Shown piece after piece: positions 25,559 to 36,796 of a stretch of DNA of 64,000 bases. Within the stretch, counting starts at the first letter, position 1. Each line of letters opens with the position of its first letter. Source of the DNA: Loxodes magnus. Taxonomy: Eukaryota > Ciliophora > Karyorelictea > Loxodida > Loxodidae. The position numbers and the translations under genes were made by a program. Where the stretch lies: contig CAMPDV010000042.1 of assembly GCA_946699065.1 (NCBI GenBank), positions 744,001 to 808,000 on the forward strand. Direction: 5' to 3'. The notes beneath the pieces were generated by a model that saw nothing but the letters and a program-made list of their open reading frames with translations, was not told the origin of the DNA and did not search any database.

Positions 25559-28500
25559 ATGAAAATAGCTTTAACTATTAGTATGTTACTATGTACTTTA
25601 GCTAATTGAAAATAATTTCCAAATACTTTAAATCCCCCTAATAAACGATACTAGGCTTAATATGCTACAAGTTAGTAATACGGCTACTTCATAATTTCAA
25701 TGGGAAAAGCGGAGAATATAATTTATGATGACACATGAAAGTTTGATATGCTTGAAAAAAAATGATATTTTATGGCTTTAACTAGTGAAGTTTAGCCGTA
25801 ATCTAGATTTGCTGCTAGTACTGAGTTCATTGAAGAAGAGTAGGCAATGATTATGTTTGGAGGATAGTCCGATTATGGACTATGTAATGATTTATGAAAA
25901 TTTTATGTTTAGAGTTAGTAGTGAGAACCTATAGTGGTAAGAGGCATCAAACCATAAGTGCGACAAGGATCAGGCTCTTATATAATTTAAACGGAAGGAA
26001 GCTAATTTCTATTTTTTATTGTTGGAGGATCAGGTTTCTTTAATTTTTTTAATGATGTTTGGATTTACAACTCAAGTTCAAATAGCTGATCTTAAATAAA
26101 AGGAAATGGAACTATTCCTTAGCCTTAAAATTTGATGTCTATTTTAGTAGATGATAAAGAATTAATTTTTAAAAATGCTGGATGAATTGAGGATTAAGAT
26201 ATGTATATCCTAAATTTAGAAACTTTAAAGTGAAGAAAATAAGTTGTAAATCCACATCCAGCCGACTAATATTTGTGTGGTTCTTGCCTTTTTAAGGAAA
26301 AAAAGGAAATGTATTTGGTTATGGGATGATCTGATTATTTGGGAGATTTGGATGAAATTTGAAAGTTAGATTATTCAAATCACAATGATCTTAAATGATA
26401 GCAACTTAAAGTAGAAAATTCATAACTATTTTCAAGGAGTAGTTTGAATGTTATTTGCTTTAATAATAGCATTTGGATTACATGTGGCTAAACTGTCTCA
26501 GGATTTAAGAACGATCTAGTAGTTTTAGATTTAAAACATTCAGTGCTTAAGTGAAATGTTATTCAAGATGATTTCGAATCACCTGAGCCTATTTCTTTTC
26601 ACAGTATGAATATTATATCTGGAATAGCTTATGTATTTGGAGGAATTAATTCTGAGAGTAAGGCTTAAAACAAGCTTTGAAAACTTGATTTAGAAAGATG
26701 AGAATGATAAGCACCTAATGTGAAGGGTGAAATACCTTAAAGCAGATATGGACACATTTCATCAGTACATGGAAATTTCATTTTAGTTTGAGGAGGTTAA
26801 GACGAAACTAATTTGTTTAACGATATGTATAATTATAATACTCTTACGTAAACCTGAAAAAAAGTAGAATAAAAGATAACAATAACATCAAGACGTGGTG
26901 CTTGTGGATCTATGGCAGGAGATGATTTCTGAATTTATGGTGGCTAAACTTCTTCAGGAGTTTCAAACGAGTTATGAAAATTTAATCTTGGCAAAAATGA
27001 ATGAACTTTAATAAACAAAGATATGATATTTGCTGGAAAAATATTTTATTGTAGCCTTTATTCAAGTTAAGACAATCTTTACATATTTTTTGGATAAGAT
27101 TCAGGTGATTATAACAATGAGTTTATTTTTGTCTATAATTTGAAAAAAAATTATTTTAAAAAAAGAAAGAGTAAAATAAAGGGAAGAGCTAAATCTGCTT
27201 ATAGTGCTGTCGATAATAATTTAGCCTTTTTAGGAGGCTAAATGTGAGGAACTATTCCCGATGATAGTTTCTATTTCATAAATCTAGAGCAAGATACGAT
27301 ATAGAAGTTAAATAAACAAAATTAAGAAAAATGGCCTCCAAAAGTATACGGCCATGCTATGGCTTACTATAAAAGAATGATTTTGATTTTTGGCGGAGTT
27401 TATGTTAGAGGTAATGTAAGTATTGTTAAAAGAGCTTAAAATGAATTCTGAATTTATGAAATCCCTAGAACATGCAGAAAGAGCGATATATTGTGTGGAT
27501 GGCCTTGTAGTTATGGCACTTTTGAAAATTAAAAGGATCAATGCGAACTTTGTCCTTAAGGTACTTATTCAAATTAAAGTCATTAATGCCAAAAATGTCC
27601 TATAGGAATGGAATAAATCAATTCAGGTGCAACTTCTTTCAAATAATGTTAACCCTGTGCTGAATAATACTATAATAACAAAGAAGGAGCGTAATTTTGC
27701 ATAGCTTGCCCACAAGGATTTTATTGTCCAGTCGGATCGACTTATCCTATTCAATTTAATAATAAAGCTGATGAATATTCAAAATAACCATAAAATTGAA
27801 AAAATCATTCTAGTGATATACAATAATATAACTTCTGAATTATCATAACGTTGATGATAATTGGAGTCTTAATAATAATTACAATCTTAATAAAAAAGCA
27901 AATCTATGACTATATGTAATCTTTGGATTTATTTGATTCTAATCATAATTATGAAATAGGATAGTCAATGAGACTAATCAAAACTTCCATAGGGGGACTC
28001 TTTTCAATTCTTTTCTTTATTTTAGTTCTAGCTTTGATTCTTAGTACTTTGCTAAGTTTTTATATTGATAATGTAGTTGAGAGCAAGGCATTAATTCCTT
28101 AACTTGTAATGAAAGAATCTTATCCAACTATAGCAGGAAACTTTTATGTTATTTTAAAAATTAATTACTACTAAGGAGAATGTCAAGCTTCCCTAAATTT
28201 GAATGAATATTCCAAATGCCATGAAAATATTTATTTTATATATGATGGGTTTATTCTAGATACCTAATATGGATACTGAGATTAAATTCTTTGTAAGAAA
28301 GAAGAAGGAAATTGTTCCGTGTAGATAAGCTGCAAGTAATGCTAAGTCTAGGAATCTTCTTATATTTTGCTAAATCTGGAAGAAGAGAATTCTTATTCCT
28401 CCTTTATCTAATTAAATGTTACTTCAACTTCTTCAATTCCTAATGAGTTTTCCTCAATTATAAGCAGTATTTATCCAGGGACTGATATGCTATTTAGAGG

Positions 28501-29611
28501 CCCTGATCCAAGTGTATTTGAAGTGATTGTCATCCCATCTGCTTACGAAACAAATGTTGCTAGTAATAAATAGTATGATAGAACTACAGGATATCATATA
28601 ATGAGTTCTGGTAATTTTCAAAAAGGCTCATAATTTACAAATTAAGAAGTTTAATTTTATAGAAATCTCTACATTAGGATAAATTTCATTCCTAGTACCA
28701 GCTCTCTCATGACATATTAGACTATTAAAATGAACTATCTTAACTTGATTTCATCTATTCTAGGTTCTGTATTTGGACTAATGGGAACAGTTGGGATAGT
28801 TATGAGACTTGTTGAAGAGAAAAAAATCAAAATAAAAAAAAGAGCTATTAAGAAGAAGAAAAAAAGGAATTTCAAGCATTTAATTGGATAAATCAATTAT
28901 TTGAGAGACTATTGATAGTTTAGAATGCCTAAGAAAAAAAAGAAGCAACCATTTTCAGTTAAAGCATTCTTCTAAGGTCTTAAACAAAGAATGAGAAAAA
29001 ATATAGTAGCTCCTATTGACTTCGAGACTTCCTAGCCTGTTTTTTCATAATAAACTTCTCAGCCAGATAATATTAAGAAATAAATTAAATTGCTAAATAA
29101 GCAATTTGCGAATTGAAATACTATATAAAGCCCTAGAAATAGTGAATTCATAAAATATAAATTTCCCACTTCCTCGAAAACTAAATCTCAATCACAAAGT
29201 GGAAATTAAACTCCTGACATAAAAGCTTATAGTTTTGAAGATTGATTCTAGAGAAATTTTAATATTTTAGTACTGATATTATTTTAACTTATCTCATATT
29301 TTATCTAATCTTATGAATATTCTAAATTAAATATGTTCTACTTAATGATTAATATTCTTTCCATGGCTATTAAGGCCTTTGCTTTTTATCTCTATATCTA
29401 TAATTAAAAATTTTAACTATTATCTATATTCTTCCAATTATATCGAAAATAAGGAATAACGATAAATCTATTTGTCTTTGCTTACTTTATTATATAAATT
29501 ATTTAACTTAAACTAAATTTTCTATTATTTTAGAAGGATATTAAATTTCAATAACTACCTAAAACTTTAAATATGTTAAGAATAAAGGATGATTTAATTA
29601 GCAAACGCTGA
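25559..29611 (+). CDS. large Kelch-repeat, Cys-rich, multi-TM surface protein, 1350 aa
   Basis: ATG 25559 to TGA 29609-29611, 1350 codons in one uninterrupted frame with dozens of TGA = W. Signal peptide (KIALTISMLLCTLA), then Kelch/galactose-oxidase-type repeats over about 30-620 (blades with FGGQSDYGLCNDLWKF, VGGSGFFNFFNDVWIY, FGGIN, YGGQTSSGVSNELWKF, IFGGVYVRGN). A Cys-rich ephrin-receptor/GCC2-like stretch follows (CELCPQGTYSN, CQKCPIG, CQPCAEQYYNN, CIACPQGFYCPVG), then a TM segment near 760, another near 815-840, an extracellular loop, and further TM segments around 1055, 1235 and beyond, with a K-rich cytosolic stretch. This layout is common in large ciliate surface proteins of unknown role. 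The C-terminal 100 residues and the exact stop are less certain; no in-frame TGA follows for several hundred bases. Confidence 0.85.
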
Positions 29612-29870
29612 ATTTTATTTATAGCAAATTCCTCTATAAATGTATTAAACTAAATTTAAATAATTAAAAGTTTGATTTATTTGATTAAAACACATAATAA
29701 AAATTAGGCGTTTACTATTTTGCTGTTAATTAGTTTTGCTAGTAACTAAATACATTTGTAAAGTTTTATATATTTTCATTAATCAACATTAGTTATTTTA
29801 GTTATGGTTTATATATATTATTAAATTTAAATATTTTTAAATAAAATAGAAATTCATTTTTTAAATTGCG

Positions 29871-31744
29871 TCATTCAGTCGATAAGTTCTCTTTTATTGC
29901 TGGATCTTTTTCTGAGTGAGCATTGCTTATTGTAACTGATTCAGGTTATGATGATTGCTTATTTGCCTTATTATATGAAAGTGATAAAATTTAACTTTTT
30001 TGTATAATTAACTAATTTTCCATAACCATAAATGGCTATATTACATTAAGAATTTCACCCTTAGGAATATTAATGCCTTACAAACTTTTTTTATCAGGAA
30101 TTGGAGAATTTTTAGCAATATAATAGAGTTTTTTTATGGCGTCTTCCTGTAGAGGATTTAAATTTTGTTAAATATCTGTAATTCTTAGCAAAACTTTTAA
30201 CATTTCTACACTAGCTCTTGTCATATACTAGTAATCTTCAACTCGGGGTTTGAAACCTCCAATATACATTATAAACCTAAAAAATCTATAGAGTCTATTT
30301 CTAGGTTTTTGTGCTTAAATTAAGTCAAGTATTTAGTTTTACTTTCTTTCTTTCAGCCTTAATGTATTGTAGAATCTATCATAAATTCAAAATCTTATGA
30401 ACTAATAGTCAAAATCTCTTATTTTTTCAAGATCAGAATTCCAGGTAAGTTTCTAGCAGATACATCATATGGAATAACTAGCATGTATTCTTAATAATTA
30501 GAAATTTCTACTTTATTTAGAACAGGTTCTACTTCTACGCAATCTTCTCTAAAGGAATACTCAATCGCTTTTATCATTAGTTCAACTTATTCTAAATATT
30601 AATTATAATCTTCTTGACTCATTTCCTCAACTGTATTTTTATCTTGTCTTATTATAATTTTTATCTTTCCATCAGAAAAACTTCTATTAAGAGGAGGTTA
30701 GACTTCGATTCTTATTCTTCCTACCCTACTTCTTAGTTTCCATATTTTATTTTTAAATAAAATTTTTCTGTCTACAAGGCTATTAAATTTTTCGGTGAAA
30801 GTGTCTGACTAATTAGCTTCTTCTTAAAACTAGAAAACGTCTTAAAATAATTCTTTGATCATAATAGCTGAATATTCCTAATAGTTTTCTATTTGGTGGT
30901 TTAGAACTGACACATTTCTGAATATGTATTCAATAATTCATAGTATTAGGAGCAAAATCATAATGTTGAACAAATTTCCTAGAATTACTTCTAAATAGAA
31001 TTAATTTAAACCCATTACTACTTCATACTCCAGAAAAACACTAGAAGTATTGTTGCTATCTATTGCAACTACTTTTATAGTGTATTTTTCTTTAGGTTCT
31101 TCCCCAGTGTTATAGCACTTACCTCCAAATTTTTTTTCATCATAAGATTAGTCTATATCGAAATTTAGAGCAAATCCATCTAGAGATACGAAGCAAGGCA
31201 TATTGTTGGATAAATCTTAGGATACTATTTTATTATCTGAAGGAAGTTTCTTTTCGTCGCCTTTTTCTACAAAAAATATTCTAAAATTAAGATTTTCAAA
31301 ACCAGTAGATGAGCTGAAATAATTGGACAAATCTATTAAAGCTGGAAATTCATCTTTAAATGTAAATTTAGTTTTTGCTTTTGAATTATACAAAATTCTA
31401 GAGTCATGAAGTTTTAATTATGCTCCTGAAACTTAAGGAATAATCTAGACTAAGTTTGCTAAGCAGCAATCAATACTTTCAAATATTTGAATTATTAAAG
31501 TAGCAATTTATTCTATAATTTAGATTATTGCTTATGGCTCTACTTCCTTCTACTGTCTTTTATTATTTTATTCAATATTTACTATTATATATGTATGTTA
31601 AGAATCCTAAAAATCATTTGCATTGCTCTCAGTAAACTATAAGATATGATCTTCTTTAAACGAAAGATTAATTCTTCCAATCAGTTTCATTTCTCCTAAA
31701 AAGCAAATGAAAAGCAAGTTTAAAATCAGCACAATCCCTTTCAT
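29871..31744 (-). CDS. membrane protein with dystroglycan-type cadherin-like (CADG) domain, 617 aa
   Basis: ATG 31742-31744 to TGA 29871-29873 with one 20-nt intron (GTTTAT...GGAG, near 30255-30275). Spliced length 618 codons. A signal peptide (KGIVLILNLLFICFLGE) opens it. Residues about 130-255 fit a CADG-like beta domain (FPALIDLSNYFSS, FENLNFRIFF, LDGFALNFDI, YTIKVVAIDSNNTSS, FLEYEVV). A single TM follows (LGNLFNIMILLLILWIIEYIF). The C-terminal 330 residues are cytosolic, charged and unrecognised. TAA/TAG = Q occurs throughout. It converges with the Kelch gene, whose stop lies 260 bp away. CADG proteins are abundant at ciliate surfaces; a role in adhesion or sensing is an inference. Confidence 0.75.
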
Positions 31745-33184
31745 AATATTATTATATATACTACAAAATTCCTTTAAAGCAATAGCAGTTAGTCCGATGA
31801 ATTTAAAATTTAGCAATAGACTTTGTTTTCCTTAAAAAATAGTTTACTTTAAATACTTTAATTTCCTCTAACTTATATAACTCATAACTTACTTTAATAT
31901 TTCTTAATGCATTAGTTGCCTTTAGTTATTAAAGTAACAGTATTGGTTAAACCAAAGATCTTTATTATAAAATTTATTCATAGGTAAGAAAATTAATCCT
32001 GGAGACCTTATTTTAGCTTTAGGAATAAAAAAGTATTAATAGAATTAAGAAAAAAATGTAGCCTATTTACTAATTAAATCTTAAAGTAATTGCTTCATTA
32101 CTTCTAAATTAATTTCAACTAAAGCTATTTAAATCAGGCTTGTTGTGCTAAAACTAATTAAAATTAAATTTTAATTTGATTACAATATTTTTCTAAAAGT
32201 TAAGTTATTTATACATAAATGAATCAGACTTGAACTAATTAATCATAATTATAAAGGATAGTCTTTTAAGTAATATATACTCTGTATATCTATATAGAAT
32301 GATTTTAATATTTAAGATGCAATTATTTGTTTAATGCTTATTTTTTATTTTTTATTTACATTTTTAAATTAGTATCCTGTATTTATAACTCTTTTTATTC
32401 TCTACTTATATTAAAAATATATTTGATTATATTTGAATGAATTTCTTAGGAGGCTTGACCAATGCTATCTCATATTACGATATTTATAAAACCTAAGTAT
32501 CAAATGTTTAGATTACTTAAACATACCCTTAATAATTATATGATCAAGCTAATTATACTTTTAAATGATAAAATGCTATAAGTTTATTTACTAAATTGGT
32601 CTCCTAACTAATGTTTATTTTCTATATTTAACTGGTCTAATGGAAGTATTTATTAAATAAGATAGATCTTATGGACTGATTTCTTTGTGAGATGTTTCAA
32701 AAATTGTAGAAACTTTCCTTTACAATTTACTCTTTTTCTGCTTATTCTTTGTTTAATATTTAAGAAGTCAAATCAATTATTGGTATTAACTACAAGTAAA
32801 TGTATCTTATTAACCTTATTTATTATATGTAGATGTTACTTCGATAAAATTAAGTTATAGACAGATTGTCTTTATACTTTAAAAGATTAAATAGATCATA
32901 AATTAAATCAATTAGCTCCATTAGAAATAAATAAGCCTTTTGTAATTTAAATCCTATAACTAAAGTAATTTCATGTAACTACTAAATAGTTTGGACTTTC
33001 TCTTATAAAGATAGTAATAATAGTAATAGATATAAAAGCTTCAATATTTTGAATATTGGAACATGATTGCATAGTTACATTGGATATAATAAGTAAATCA
33101 TGCTTAATTAAAGTTTTTATTTTAATTAAACCTCAATAGACCTTCTTATTTAAATCAATCTTCCAAATTTACTTTAGTATGCTA

Positions 33185-33392
33185 TTCTTAAATAAATCTT
33201 TTCCGTTTGATAATTTATAGATATTTATTTTTAACTTGAACATTTCTAATCTTCTTTCTATAATTGCTTATGAAAGTCTTTTACTAATTTATCTACTTTA
33301 GGAAGTTAAGTTAATGCTAAATTCTAGTTGATATGATTCTTATTAAATGAAACTAGTTTTTTATAATATTTCCCAAAATTAACTAATGGTTA
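33185..33392. repeat. dispersed repeat, copy 1 (matches 47255-47444)
   Basis: Clearly similar to 47255-47444 over about 200 bp. Shared blocks in the same order are TTCC-TTTG, AACTTGAACATT, CTAATCTTCT, ATAATTG followed by ATGAAA, ACTAATTTAT, GGTTAAGTT/GAAGTTAAGTT, AAACTAGTTT, TATAATA and TAATGGTT. Both copies carry many small changes and neither keeps a long frame with a recognisable domain, so this looks like an old unidentified element. A shorter block near 33027-33085 (AAAGCTTC...ATATTTTGAATATTGG) resembles 47518-47575, which suggests that the element is longer or rearranged. Confidence 0.65.
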
Positions 33393-33940
33393 GAAAATTC
33401 CTAAAATAAATCTCTATATAGTAAAGACTATTAAAATGTGTTCAAATTCAACAAAACTTTAGTCACATTTCTTATGAAGATCTAAAGTAACTTATGAAGA
33501 GGGAGTAATGTATCTTTGATAGACTAAGATATGAAAAATAACTAGTCATTATGCAATTTACATAATACCTAATATATAATATCTCTATTTACAATTCTTA
33601 CAATTAATGATTTAATAATCTAGAAGAAACTACTATAGAAGAAATATATAAAGGATTTTAAATTTAAAATATTAGTGATTTAAGTTTAAAATAGCAGAAG
33701 AAAGGTAAAATATGAAAAATAAAATAAGAAACATAAATTAGTGATGCATATCTTGATGATTATGAACATTTTAGTTTAAAAAAGACAAAAATAGAATTAC
33801 ATTTTCGATAAGTTTATAGGGATATGTAGTAATTTATAGATTCATAATTATTGTAAGCATAGGAATAACGATACAATGCAAAGCAAATCATAAAGTGGTA
33901 TAATAATTTTAAACTAAGCCTTTTATATTTTTTAGAATGT
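33345..33940 (+). other. possible coding patch overlapping the repeat
   Basis: From an ATG near 33345 one frame stays protein-like for about 200 codons (MKLVFYNISQNQLMVRKF, HISYEDLKQLMKREQ, FDRLRYEKQLV, then KQETQISDAYLDDYEHF and QVYRDMQQFIDSQLLQAQEQ), with one internal TGA. Its start overlaps the dispersed repeat, so it may be part of the same element or a decayed gene. No domain was recognised. Confidence 0.3.
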
Positions 33941-34111
33941 TAAACTTACAATAAATTTTAGAACATTCTTGATAAATTTTATATCTTTCTTATTAAATTT
34001 ACTCTAAAATTTTAATTTAGGTGAAAAAATGACGCTTTTCATCTATCCCTTATAGCAAGAATGAAGAATAAGTAAAACTTAAAAGGAATTTATATCTATT
34101 TATAGTAAAAA

Positions 34112-34250
34112 TGTACACGATATGGCGTATCTCGTGAGTAACTGTACTCCAAGAACGGGAATAATACCGTGCGACTTTTGCTCTGGGATTCGAACTCGCA
34201 TAGATCCACATATCACGGGCTATGCTTTAGCATTGAATCCGTACACTATC
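34112..34250 (-). other. tRNA-like / SINE-like element
   Basis: A patch of clearly higher GC in AT-rich DNA. On the minus strand it contains GAGTTCGAATCCCAG, which fits the T-arm/B-box of tRNA genes (GGTTCGANTCC), and about 45-50 nt upstream TAGTGTACGG, close to an A-box. The B-box stem does not pair properly and no acceptor stem closes, so this is not an intact tRNA gene. A further 70 nt unrelated to tRNA follows the B-box (GTCGCACGGTATTATTCCCG and a CACGA/TCGTG hairpin), which is the layout of a tRNA-derived SINE. GTGTAC occurs near both edges and might be a short target-site duplication. Confidence 0.4.
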
Positions 34251-35249
34251 AAATTATAAAGCTAGCAATAGTTTAAATACTTACTTTAAATAAATAAAAT
34301 ACCTATCTTGGTTTATCTATAAATCTAACTTTAAATTATTTCATTTAAAAGCTTCAAATAGTGAATAAGGTAATTTAGTTATGATTTAGTTATTAATTTA
34401 AAGCAAATCTTCTATGCAAGTTAGGTCTTTTATCACTATGCATTTCATAACTTTATACTATTAACAATTATATAAGTTTATCTATTCACTTGTATAAGTT
34501 ATAAAGAAATCTAATGCTTTAAACATTCTATAAATATGCTTTTAAATAGCTTAAACTTAATAAATTTAAGATACTTAAATTAAAATATAAATCAGCATCT
34601 AATTAAAATTAGTAGCTATGCTTTAGTTACTATAAAGACATTAATTAACTATCAAGGCAAAAGATATCAGCTTCTTTCAGCGCTTAATAATTATTAAAAA
34701 ATGTATAATATTGATGAAACTAGTCTAAATAATAAGAAACTATAAAATGGTTAAAGATAAATAGAAAATAATTACCAACTAGTTATATTTTAATTATGTA
34801 TGGAGAAATTATCTCATGTAACATCAAGAAATTACTTAATTGACGCATCTTGCTTTCACTAGTTTAATACTAACTTAATATTTTACCTTAGTTAATAACA
34901 CATAAACAATAAAAGAGTACTTTGATTGATCTATATAAACTAGATAGGCATTACTATATAATTCTAGAATTAGAAGGATATAAATAATTAGAATGACTAA
35001 AGAAAATTAAACAGTTAGTTGTAAGTTGCTGGTTATGATAGGTCTTCTAATAATAGTTTGATTCATTATAATAGCCAATTTAATAATCCTCATATAAGCA
35101 TTATAATGATATAATCTATTTGCTTGGAGTATTAAATAACGAGTTGTATTAATAATTGTGTTTTTCAATAGTATTAATAAATAATTCAAATCTAGTTCTT
35201 GTAAGTTACCAAAATCATAACTTTAAAATTTAATAAGTTATTAATAAAA

Positions 35250-35983
35250 ATGGCATAAGCAGCTGCAAACTCATTGGTAAAATATGATACTCCAATTCTA
35301 GTGTCTTCATCCTTAAAAGGTAAAGCATCCCCAGGCCGTTAAAAGAAAATTCCCGAAAAGGCTAACGCAACACCAACAGAGGATGTTTTGAACTCAATTC
35401 TACCACCAAGAGAAACAACAGAAGATGGTTAACTTTGGGTATAATATGTATCAAGTACTCCTGCAACTCGTGCTGATGTTATTAATTTATAAGTATAACT
35501 TGACACTAGACTTCAATAAAGGCAAGCAAGAGAAACTGGAATATGCCCAATAAGAGAAGAGTTATATGCTTAATGTTTTGATGAATTGATTAGATAAGTA
35601 ACTATAGAATGTACTGAGAGAGGTCTTCTTCTCTTGAGAGTTAGGTAAGTTTTAAATTTAGAGATGAAATTCGTATGACTATACAAGCATATTAAACTTT
35701 ATATGAATCTTCCATTGCATTTGGAATGCGCAAAGCTTTATAAGCTGAATAAAGAAAGGCTGAAATGGAGCAAAAAATTAAAGCATTGGAAAATGAATGT
35801 GCAGAATTATAAAAAGAAGTAGATACATTGGAGGAAACTATTTAGGAAATTGAGGAGCATGAAAAATAGTAATAAGAAGAGGAAGAAAAGAAACATCGAG
35901 ATCAAGTTGAAGAATTGAGAGCTAAAAACGCTAAGTATAAAGATAAACTCGAAATTTTACTAGCAGCTCCCAAAAAGTAGTGA
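35250..35983 (+). CDS. DNALI1: axonemal inner-arm dynein light chain p28 (DNALI1), 238 aa
   Basis: Light chain of single-headed inner dynein arms in cilia. ATG 35250, TGA 35981-35983, one 17-nt intron 35645-35661 (GTAAGTTTTAAATTTAG) that restores the frame between LLLLRVR and DEIRMT. Family blocks are clear: LVKYDTPILVSS, EDVLNSILPPRE, WVQYVSSTPATRADV, LDTRLQQRQARETGICPIRE, LYAQCFDELIRQVTIECTER, then DEIRMTIQAYQTLYESSIAF and the long C-terminal coiled coil (QRKAEMEQKIKALENE ... EEEEKKHRDQVEELR). The length is close to the usual 240-260 residues. A strong, unambiguous family match. Confidence 0.96.
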
Positions 35984-36796
35984 ATAGATTTAGTCATAAT
36001 ATATTTCTATATATAATAATGCTCTTAAAAATTTTCCATTCAGATATATTCCTTCTACAAATAAACTTTATTTAGCATAAAATATTTCTAAGTTATTAGT
36101 TAAATTAATTAATTACCTTAGTATCACTAGTCAATTAAAAGATTAACTCTGCCTCTTTTATTTTCCCTTATGTTTATAATTGTATTCATTAACTTAATGA
36201 TAACTTTATTTGATTTTTTGTAAAGTACAAACTTTAAAATATTACATAATTCCTATTAATTTCATTCTTATTTTGATATTTACTATCTTCTATTAACGAA
36301 GGTTTTAAATTTAATTATCCGAAACAGCTTAGAGACTTGCTTAATGAAAAAGGGCAAAAATAATATTAGAAAGTAAGATAAATGATCCAACTAAGAATAA
36401 AAAAAGTAAAATTCTAGCTTAGAAGCTAAAATAAAGTAGCAAATAGATTAACTTTAAAATATTAAAGGGAATTTATTTAGATTAAAATAGAGTAAACTAT
36501 ACTACATATTTGAAAGGCAGTTTATTAGAATTGCTCTTATTATATAATCATTTTATGCTTTTGTTTCCTTAAAGGTATTTACACGGATTTTATACTTATA
36601 ATTTGAAATAAATTTCCTCAAATTGTTTGATAAATAGATGATATCATAAAGTAGATTTATAAAGATTCTATTAGCTGCAGTTATTAAGATAGGTTCTAAA
36701 ATAGAATAGCTAGGTAGAAAAGTGTATTAATCACATTTAGATATATTGGTTTTAAAAGTTAGATATAGTTACTTTTAGATTAAAAGATTAATAAAA
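35984..36796. other. spacer; second half open in frame with the next gene
   Basis: 35984-36340 is featureless. From an ATG at 36344 the frame is open into the next gene and reads MKKGKNNIRKQDKWSNQ..., then hydrophobic and basic stretches (RQFIRIALIIQSFYAFVSLK). It may be an N-terminal extension of that gene, or chance. Confidence 0.4.

Larger units (their letters stand above)
31745..35249. other. long gene-poor region with repeat and tRNA-like element
   Basis: The longest gene-poor stretch of the window. It holds one copy of a dispersed repeat (33185-33392), a possible coding patch (33345-33940) and a tRNA-like element (34112-34250), listed separately. The rest is featureless AT-rich DNA. 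Confidence 0.5.

Noticed and set aside
27308-27605. Short standard-code ORFs on both strands inside the Kelch gene
   Set aside because: Shadows of the long Kelch frame, which carries the domain motifs.
34112-34250. Intact tRNA gene
   Set aside because: A B-box is present but the T-stem mispairs at three of five positions and no acceptor stem closes, so only a tRNA-like element is claimed.
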